In this document: positions 58,574-64,000 of the stretch, piece by piece
Numbering within the stretch: the first letter of the stretch is position 1
Layout: each line of letters begins with the position of its first letter
Origin: Shouchella sp047238345
Lineage (GTDB): Bacteria; Bacillota; Bacilli; Bacillales; Bacillaceae_D
DNA length: 64,000 nt
Direction of reading: 5' to 3'
Assembly: GCF_047238345.1 (NCBI RefSeq)
Contig: NZ_JBDFMQ010000001.1
Coordinates: 2,914,001-2,978,000, forward strand
The notes under the pieces: model-generated
What the model was told of the DNA's origin: nothing
Databases searched by the model: none
The model's input: only the letters and a program-made list of their open reading frames with translations
Made by a program: the position numbers and the translations under genes

Positions 58574-60109
58574 ATGGGCCTACTAAGACAGTGGAAAGAT
58601 AAACAATATTATAAAAAAGTTCCTTACACCATTTTAAATGAAGAAATGCTTCAGCATAAGAGTGATGTGACCATTGTTGTCCCTATTTTTAATGCTTCAG
58701 AATCCATTAAACATACAATTGATTCCGTTCTTAAACAAACAATGGGACTTGATCGCATGACCATTATTCTAGTAGATGACAACTCTACTGACGGCACACA
58801 ACACATACTAGAAGACTATGCAAACACTCACACTCAAATTATTAGCGTATTGTTAGAGAAAAACACCGGGACACCGGCATTTCCTCGTAACCTTGGCGCA
58901 CACTTGGCGAACTCAACTTATTTATTTTATTTAGATGCTGACGACTGGCTTCACCCAGAAGGCATTCAAACACTGTTTCAATTGTTAGAAAAGACAGGGG
59001 ACGATTATGCAGTCGGAAAATCGATTAAAGTAGTCGATAAAGGCGAAAAAGTGGCCGGCAAGCATGGGTCAAACCGAACACGACACAATGCATCACCCTA
59101 CACGATTAAACATATCTTCTATCACTTAGGTCCAACTGCTCGAATGATGCGCTTAGAGCTATTACGAAAAAACGAAATTCGTTACCCTGAAATGAGGTTC
59201 GCTGAAGATAAACAGTTTTTTATTGATGTGATCCTAGCAGCGGGAACCATATCAACGACGACCTCACCAATCTATTACATTAATCGCTATGATTCAAATG
59301 AATCCCTTGTGACCAAAACAAGCATATTCGAAAAAATCGATGCCAACATTAGCGTTTTAAAATACGTTTTAAACAAACATTTAGAGCCTGAAAAAGAAAA
59401 GCTTATCGTCAATCGTTTAATTGAATTTGATGCGATTACACGTTTATTTGATCGCAAACACTTTGTCAAAAGCAAGCAAAAAGAGATCTACTATAAAAAA
59501 TTTCACGAAACGATGAAGATTTTTGCTAAAGCGAAGCGGTCATATCAATTTGAAGATACGATTATAAAACCAATTAATCGCATCTTTTATCAGCTAGCAA
59601 TGAACAAAGACTATCAGAAACTAGAAATGCTGGCTAGATGGTCGCGATATAGTAAACGAGAAGCGACCATATTAGATGATAAAAAGCCCTATTATATCGC
59701 AGTGTTAGAGGACGGGAGCACTTTTCATATTCCCATCAATGTGCAGGCAAAACTAAAAAACACACAAATACAAGACTCGTCACTTACACTTCACGTTCAA
59801 CTTTATGGACATATCATTCCAAAAATTGAAGGAATGAAGTTAACCAGTCGTTCCACTGTTGTTCACAGTAAAGACTTAAATGATCAAATTGAACAGAACG
59901 GGGATGAAGTGAAGATTGTATTAAATCAAGAAGATTTAGATTTACACGACCCTGGCTATTCCGTTAATCTGATTCACTCTGACTATGAGCAAGTATTTAT
60001 TGAAACAGAAAGAAAAGAAACGTATAGCCTCTCACTCAATTCGAAAGAGAAAGCAATCATGTACCAAACGGTAAAAGGGAACGTTGGCTTAAAGATTGCT
60101 AGCTTATAA
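58574..60109 (+). CDS. GT2 glycosyltransferase, TarS/TarP-like (teichoic acid decoration candidate)
   Basis: A 511-residue glycosyltransferase. GT-A domain: VTIVVPIFNASESIKHTIDS, ILVDDNSTDGTQHI, TPAFPRNLGAHLANSTYLFY then LDADDW as the DxD-type site, and MRFAEDKQFFIDVILAAG with the catalytic-base region ED. Residues about 260-370 are helical linker and the last 120 form a beta-rich module. The order and local residues resemble S. aureus TarS. It may add sugars to poly-ribitol or glycerol teichoic acid; acceptor is inferred. ATG at 58574 follows GGAGG at 8 bases. Confidence 0.8.
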   Translation: MGLLRQWKDKQYYKKVPYTILNEEMLQHKSDVTIVVPIFNASESIKHTIDSVLKQTMGLDRMTIILVDDNSTDGTQHILEDYANTHTQIISVLLEKNTGTPAFPRNLGAHLANSTYLFYLDADDWLHPEGIQTLFQLLEKTGDDYAVGKSIKVVDKGEKVAGKHGSNRTRHNASPYTIKHIFYHLGPTARMMRLELLRKNEIRYPEMRFAEDKQFFIDVILAAGTISTTTSPIYYINRYDSNESLVTKTSIFEKIDANISVLKYVLNKHLEPEKEKLIVNRLIEFDAITRLFDRKHFVKSKQKEIYYKKFHETMKIFAKAKRSYQFEDTIIKPINRIFYQLAMNKDYQKLEMLARWSRYSKREATILDDKKPYYIAVLEDGSTFHIPINVQAKLKNTQIQDSSLTLHVQLYGHIIPKIEGMKLTSRSTVVHSKDLNDQIEQNGDEVKIVLNQEDLDLHDPGYSVNLIHSDYEQVFIETERKETYSLSLNSKEKAIMYQTVKGNVGLKIASL

Positions 60110-60114
60110 CGAAC

Positions 60115-60150
60115 AAAAAACCACTTCTCGCGATGAGAAGTGGTTTTTTT
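60115..60150. terminator. Strong bidirectional terminator
   Basis: CCACTTCTC (60121-60129) and GAGAAGTGG (60135-60143), flanked by six A and seven T. It separates the glycosyltransferase from the convergent groEL. Confidence 0.93.
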
Positions 60151-60193
60151 GACAGAAAGAGAAGGGTAACAATCTCTCACATGGGAGCATGAA

Positions 60194-61834
60194 TTACATC
60201 ATGCCGCCCATACCACCCATTCCGCCCATTCCGCCCATATCAGGCATGCCGCCGCCGTCATTTTCTTCAGGCTTATCAGCGATTACAGCTTCTGTTGTTA
60301 AGAACATTGCTGATACGCTTGCCGCATTTTGAAGTGCAGAACGTGTTACTTTAACTGGATCAAGGATACCAGTGTCGACCATATTTACATACTCGCCTGT
60401 AGCAGCATTGTATCCAATTCCGACTTCTTCAGTCTTCAGTTTTTCTACAATGATTGATCCTTCAAGACCAGCATTATGAGCAATTTGGCGTACCGGCTCT
60501 TCAAGTGCGCGAAGAACAATGTTTACACCTGTTGCTTCATCACCAGAAGCTTCGACCGCTCGAACTGCTTGAATGACATTAATAAGCGCTGTACCACCAC
60601 CGGCAACAATTCCTTCTTCAACTGCTGCACGTGTAGAGTTTAGGGCATCTTCAATACGAAGTTTCTTTTCTTTCATTTCTGTTTCAGTTGCAGCGCCGAC
60701 TTTAAGTACGGCTACGCCACCTGCAAGTTTCGCAAGACGCTCTTGTAGTTTCTCTCTGTCAAACTCAGATGTTGTTTCTTCCACTTGACCTTTTAATTGG
60801 CCAACACGAGCTGAAATTTGTTCAGGATTACCAGAACCTTCAACAATTGTTGTGTTTTCTTTCGTCACAACCACTTTGTTTGCGCGACCAAGAGAATCAA
60901 TTGTTGCTGCTTTAAGATCTAAACCTAGATCTTCTGTAATTACTTCTCCACCTGTTAGGATCGCGATATCTTCAAGCATTGCTTTACGACGATCACCGAA
61001 ACCAGGTGCTTTTACTGCAACAGCATTAAATGTTCCGCGTAATTTGTTTACGACAAGTGTTGCTAATGCTTCCCCTTCAACATCTTCAGCGATGATCAAG
61101 ATTGGGCGACTTTGCTGAACCACTTGCTCAAGAACAGGAAGAACTTCTTGAATGTTTGAGATTTTCTTATCTGTAATTAGGATATAAGGATTATCAAGAA
61201 CCGCTTCCATCTTATCAGAGTCTGAAACCATATATGGGGAAGCATATCCACGATCAAACTGCATTCCTTCTACAACTTCAAGCTCTGTTGAGAAGCCTTT
61301 TGATTCTTCAATCGTAATAACACCGTCGTTTCCAACGCGTTCCATTGCTTCTGCAATAATTTGACCAACCTCTTCATCTGCAGAAGAAATCGCTGCTACT
61401 TGAGCAATGGATTCTTTGCTTTCGATTGGCTTAGAGATGCTTGCAAGCTCTGTTACAGCAGCTGCCGTAGCTTTCTCAATTCCTTTACGAATACCCATAG
61501 GGTTCGCACCAGAGGTAACGTTTTTCAACCCTTCGCGAATCATCGCTTGCGCTAGTACAGTTGCTGTTGTTGTACCGTCTCCAGCGATATCATTTGTTTT
61601 GCTTGCCACTTCAGCGACGAGCTTAGCACCCATGTTTTCGAATGCATCTTCAAGCTCAATCTCTTTGGCAATTGTTACACCATCATTTGTAATTAACGGT
61701 GAACCAAATTTCTTTTCTAATACAACGTTACGACCTTTTGGTCCAAGCGTCACTTTTACAGCATTTGCAAGTGTATCTACACCTTTTAGCATGGAGCGGC
61801 GTGCTTCTTCACTAAACTTAATATCTTTAGCCAT
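60194..61834 (-). CDS. groEL: Chaperonin GroEL (Hsp60)
   Basis: A 546-residue chaperonin of normal length. AKDIKFSEEARRSMLKGVDT begins it; ATP-binding motifs are VTLGPKGRNVVLEKKFG and AGDGTTTATVLAQAM, apical domain residues GYASPYMVSDSDKMEA follow, and the C-terminal GGM repeats (GGMPDMGGMGGMGGMGGMM) are intact. It refolds proteins in the cytoplasm with GroES. AGGAGG precedes the ATG. Cotranscribed with groES under HrcA/CIRCE. Confidence 0.98.
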   Translation of the reverse strand: MAKDIKFSEEARRSMLKGVDTLANAVKVTLGPKGRNVVLEKKFGSPLITNDGVTIAKEIELEDAFENMGAKLVAEVASKTNDIAGDGTTTATVLAQAMIREGLKNVTSGANPMGIRKGIEKATAAAVTELASISKPIESKESIAQVAAISSADEEVGQIIAEAMERVGNDGVITIEESKGFSTELEVVEGMQFDRGYASPYMVSDSDKMEAVLDNPYILITDKKISNIQEVLPVLEQVVQQSRPILIIAEDVEGEALATLVVNKLRGTFNAVAVKAPGFGDRRKAMLEDIAILTGGEVITEDLGLDLKAATIDSLGRANKVVVTKENTTIVEGSGNPEQISARVGQLKGQVEETTSEFDREKLQERLAKLAGGVAVLKVGAATETEMKEKKLRIEDALNSTRAAVEEGIVAGGGTALINVIQAVRAVEASGDEATGVNIVLRALEEPVRQIAHNAGLEGSIIVEKLKTEEVGIGYNAATGEYVNMVDTGILDPVKVTRSALQNAASVSAMFLTTEAVIADKPEENDGGGMPDMGGMGGMGGMGGMM

Positions 61835-61878
61835 TGTATCTGCCTCCTGTATGTTGGTTCGTATTTATTCGTTCTTTA

Positions 61879-62163
61879 TTAGCCGATAATTGCTAGAACA
61901 TCGCTTTCGCGAAGAATAAGATAGTCCGTACCTTCATACTTAACTTCTGTACCAGCATATTTTGAGAAGATGATTGAATCGCCTTCTTTTACTTCAAGCG
62001 CTACTTTTTCGCCATTGTCTGTCACACGACCTGTACCGACAGCTACGACCTTGCCTTCTTGCGGCTTTTCTTGTGCAGAGTCAGGAAGTACAATCCCACT
62101 CGCTGTTTTTTCCTCTGATTGGATTTGCTCAATAATGATGCGATCTCCTAATGGTTTTAACAA
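61879..62163 (-). CDS. groES: Co-chaperonin GroES (Hsp10)
   Basis: A 94-residue GroES: KPLGDRIIIEQIQSEEKTAS, then the mobile loop GIVLPDS, and KYAGTEVKYEGTDYLILRES. TTG at 62163 is chosen because it gives the conserved MLKPLGDR start and lies 9 bases after AAAGGAGG; a GTG at 62172 abuts that site. It caps the GroEL ring. First gene of the operon, 44 bases before groEL. Confidence 0.98.
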   Translation of the reverse strand: MLKPLGDRIIIEQIQSEEKTASGIVLPDSAQEKPQEGKVVAVGTGRVTDNGEKVALEVKEGDSIIFSKYAGTEVKYEGTDYLILRESDVLAIIG

Positions 62164-62203
62164 GGAAAACACCCTCCTTTGAAGACGTATGTAGTGTTTA
62201 TTA

Positions 62204-62230
62204 TTAGCACTCGTTTAGGATGAGTGCTAA
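62204..62230. promoter_or_regulatory. CIRCE element (HrcA operator)
   Basis: TTAGCACTC (62204-62212), 9 bases, GAGTGCTAA (62222-62230): identical to the CIRCE consensus. It lies in the groES leader, so HrcA represses groES-groEL until heat shock. The divergent ydiL gene may be affected too. Confidence 0.97.
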
Positions 62231-62240
62231 CACAATTCCT

Positions 62241-62269
62241 ATGATAATCATTCCGCACCCGTTTTGCAA
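62241..62269 (-). promoter_or_regulatory. SigA-type promoter of groES-groEL
   Basis: On the minus strand TTGCAA (62269-62264), 17-bp spacer, TATCAT (62246-62241), 10 bp before the CIRCE. Confidence 0.75.
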
Positions 62270-62390
62270 GGGGTAAGCCTGACTTTTTTGGACAGTTTTT
62301 TTCCAAAAGGGTCTGAAACTGAAAACAGGTGAATAATATGATATGATGAGTGGGAATTTAGACTGATTACATGTATAAAGGAGTTCGCCT

Positions 62391-63302
62391 GTGAAGATTA
62401 TTTATAATGGCGTCGGGATATTGTTTTTTGTTATTATGCAAATTGCTGTCGCGTTTACGCTAGTTTTTACATTGCAAGGTTTACTCAATATAAATAGCGG
62501 ACTTTCCATGATTCTTTCCGTAGTATTGACAATTGGCATTGCGCTCGTAACATCACGAATGCTTTTCCGGAATACGTTAACGATGAGATACGCGCTTGTC
62601 GTCTTTGCTTACATTGTCATGCAGACCGGTTTATCACTTGTTGCTTCAACAGTGTTACAATCCTTTTTTGGCGTTACAGATGAAGCATTCCTCATAGGAG
62701 TATCGTCAATTTTATCTTTTTCTGTTGGACTTGTTGCCATCCTACTGATTTTACGTCGGGATGAGCAGCTAGGTGGTGGATTACGCGGAACAAAAATTAC
62801 GCCACTTGAAACCGTATCATGGTCAATTATTGGTGTTTTTCTTGTCTTTGGTACTCAAATTGTTGCGGGTCTAATCCAAACTCTTATTTTTGGAATTGAT
62901 CAAGGTTCGGAAAATACTGCGGACCTAGTCGCCATTGCGCAAGAGTTCCTACCGTTTATTATTGTTATTGCTGTGATTGGGCCTATAATTGAAGAGCTTG
63001 TTTTTCGAAAAGCGATCTTCGGTTGGCTCTATGTTCGAACAAATTTCTGGATTGCCGGCTTAATTAGTTCAGTCATCTTTGCTGTGATTCATTTTGATTT
63101 TCAACATATTTTAATATACGGTGCCATGGGCTTTGCGTTTGCCTTTCTATATGTAAAAACAAAGCGAATCATTGTGCCTATTATTGCCCATATTGCGTTG
63201 AATTCATTTGTCGTGATTGTTCAGGTTCTATTTATTGACGACATTAATGAGATGATGGATGTACCGAGTTTTATTCATAACATGTTAGGAATGATGATTT
63301 AA
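62391..63302 (+). CDS. ydiL: CPBP family intramembrane glutamic protease (YdiL-like)
   Basis: A 303-residue protein with about eight TM helices. The CPBP (Abi/Rce1) motifs are GPIIEELVFRKAIFGWL near residue 200 (EExxxR), FAVIHFDFQH near residue 223 and IIAHIALNSFVV near residue 265, giving the Glu and His of the site. Divergent from groES-groEL as in B. subtilis. GTG start 6 bases after AAAGGAG. Substrate not known; some relatives process bacteriocin precursors or prenylated proteins. Confidence 0.9.
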   Translation: MKIIYNGVGILFFVIMQIAVAFTLVFTLQGLLNINSGLSMILSVVLTIGIALVTSRMLFRNTLTMRYALVVFAYIVMQTGLSLVASTVLQSFFGVTDEAFLIGVSSILSFSVGLVAILLILRRDEQLGGGLRGTKITPLETVSWSIIGVFLVFGTQIVAGLIQTLIFGIDQGSENTADLVAIAQEFLPFIIVIAVIGPIIEELVFRKAIFGWLYVRTNFWIAGLISSVIFAVIHFDFQHILIYGAMGFAFAFLYVKTKRIIVPIIAHIALNSFVVIVQVLFIDDINEMMDVPSFIHNMLGMMI

Positions 63303-63481
63303 TGAGAATGTTTGGCTTCTTTTACATTTTACTTGGTCTTTTATTCGTTTACTTAACGTATATCCAAGTTGAAACAAATGGTTGGGGCTTTTTCCCCATC
63401 GTGCTTGTTTTCATTGCGGCGCTTGATTTTTATTTAGGCTGGCAAGCATTGAGGCGACCACCAAACCCACCTCAAAAATAA
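63302..63481 (+). CDS. ydiK: Small membrane protein YdiK-like (DUF4305)
   Basis: A 59-residue protein whose ATG overlaps the ydiL stop (TAATG). Two TM helices: MRMFGFFYILLGLLFVYLTY and GFFPIVLVFIAALDFYLGW, then the basic tail QALRRPPNPPQK. B. subtilis ydiK encodes a protein of the same size and topology next to ydiL, with an A-x-D-x-x-x-A/G-x-R-like end, so synteny supports the name. Function unknown. Confidence 0.75.
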   Translation: MRMFGFFYILLGLLFVYLTYIQVETNGWGFFPIVLVFIAALDFYLGWQALRRPPNPPQK

Positions 63482-63486
63482 AAATA

Positions 63487-63525
63487 GAACCACCTCTAGC
63501 AAATCATGCAGAGGTGGTTCTTTTG
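63487..63525. terminator. Bidirectional terminator
   Basis: GAACCACCTCT (63487-63497) pairs perfectly with AGAGGTGGTTC (63510-63520), then TTTT. It separates ydiK from the convergent OpuAC-type gene. Confidence 0.9.
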
Positions 63526-63526
63526 T

Positions 63527-64000
63527 TTAATTATCTCCTTCGATAAACCCTTCTTCAACAAGAAACTCATGAGCAACGAGGGCGACACTTTGCCTTTCGA
63601 TATCAACTTGATAATTCAACCCACGCATGATCTCACTATCCAACGTCTCCGCTAATGGCCTTAACAATTCTTCAATCTCTGGATTCTCCTCAAATACATC
63701 TAATCGCATATGAACAGCAGCGTTATAAGGCGCGAAAAACACCTCATCATCTTCTAAAATGACTTGATCATAATCATCGATTCGCGCATCGGTCTCATAA
63801 CCCATTGCCACTTCCAATTCTTCATTATACAGCGCTTCATATAATAAGCCTGCATCCATGTATTCGATATTGCCGCTGCCAAATTCAAACCCGTATGCCT
63901 CTTCTAAACCAGGTAATCCATCAGCTCGATTCGCAAAAGCTGCATCAGTTCCCATACTAATTTCTCCAGGATTTTCATTCACATAATCCGCTAAGTCCGA
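63527..64000 (-). CDS. Glycine betaine/choline-type ABC substrate-binding protein, 5' truncated
   Basis: The frame is open to the window edge, so only the C-terminal 157 residues are seen. They match OpuAC-type receptors of the OpuBC/OpuCC (quaternary amine) class: SMGTDAAFANRADGLPGLEE, AYGFEF, YMDAGLLYEALYNEELEVAM, the GYETDARI turn before a domain crossover, VFFAPYNAAVHMRLDVFEEN and LNYQVDIERQSVALVAHEFL. It is strongly acidic. It should deliver glycine betaine, choline or carnitine to an Opu transporter whose other genes are outside the window. Confidence 0.85.
   Translation of the reverse strand, partial: SDLADYVNENPGEISMGTDAAFANRADGLPGLEEAYGFEFGSGNIEYMDAGLLYEALYNEELEVAMGYETDARIDDYDQVILEDDEVFFAPYNAAVHMRLDVFEENPEIEELLRPLAETLDSEIMRGLNYQVDIERQSVALVAHEFLVEEGFIEGDN

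Noticed and set aside
1..64000. CRISPR arrays, tRNA or rRNA genes, intact insertion sequences
   Set aside because: No regular repeat-spacer pattern, cloverleaf-type sequence or transposase frame was seen anywhere in the window.

Overview
The window is low-GC Gram-positive chromosomal DNA. It fits a member of the Bacillaceae, probably an alkaliphilic or halotolerant relative of the Bacillus/Alkalihalobacillus group. The reasons are strong Shine-Dalgarno sites of the AGGAGG type, frequent TTG and GTG starts, and B. subtilis-like gene neighbourhoods (yeaC-yeaD-yebA-guaA; groES-groEL divergent from ydiL-ydiK). Spore-associated families (GH18 spore hydrolase, YjcZ-like), very acidic extracellular proteins, an ectoine transporter (EhuBCDA) and an OpuAC-type osmolyte receptor point the same way. 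No species can be named from the sequence alone.

Layout. 1-2.7 kb: 3' end of a GH18 spore-wall hydrolase, an SDR oxidoreductase, an unlisted 38-residue membrane ORF and a NYN-domain protein. 2.9-6.1 kb: a YtrA-type ABC transporter operon with two dyads at its promoter. 6.1-15.2 kb: single-gene units (MBL hydrolase, Rrf2 regulator plus YkuE-like phosphoesterase, DJ-1/PfpI, Cof phosphatase, a divergent PRPP synthetase paralogue, two Gfo/Idh/MocA enzymes, an M15 peptidase, an SCP2 protein under a perfect FadR box, CsbD, DUF1450). 15.4-19.5 kb: a LytS/LytR two-component system followed by a CstA-type transporter. 19.5-21.2 kb: a ThDP 2-oxo acid decarboxylase. 21.2-22.3 kb: a gene-poor stretch with a decayed holin-like (type I toxin-like) ORF and a 55-codon ORF that lacks a normal start codon. 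22.3-28.4 kb: guaA, yebA, yeaD and yeaC. 28.6-34.1 kb: thioredoxin-like protein, secreted phosphoesterase, two convergent Gly/Tyr-rich small proteins, PBP3-type transpeptidase, a repeat-like stretch and a nitroreductase. 34.3-37.4 kb: ehuBCDA. 37.8-44 kb: lipoprotein, the csbB-gtcA-yfhO glycosylation operon and small membrane proteins. 44-54.6 kb: a formate dehydrogenase/formate channel/molybdenum cofactor island. 54.6-60.1 kb: HpaB, alpha/beta hydrolase, queuosine-precursor transporter and a TarS-like glycosyltransferase. 60.2-64 kb: groES-groEL with a perfect CIRCE element, ydiL-ydiK and a truncated OpuAC-type gene.

How parts work together. The island at 44-54.6 kb carries the catalytic FdhF subunit, its DUF1641 partner, the FdhD sulfurtransferase, a formate channel and moaA, moaB, moaC, moaD, moaE, moeA, mobA and mobB. 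It is close to self-sufficient for making and loading the cofactor; moeB and a molybdate importer are not in the window. csbB, gtcA and yfhO form one overlapping operon matching the three steps of lipoteichoic-acid GlcNAc decoration. The TarS-like enzyme at 58.6 kb may act on wall teichoic acid. LytS/LytR sits directly upstream of the CstA-like permease, the arrangement expected of a pyruvate-type sensing and uptake module.

I found no clearly new multi-gene system. The most interesting items are the divergent PRPP synthetase, the FadR box in front of the SCP2 gene, the YtrA-like double operator, the hairpin that buries the yjcZ-like ribosome binding site, and the two overlooked small ORFs near 21.6-22.1 kb.
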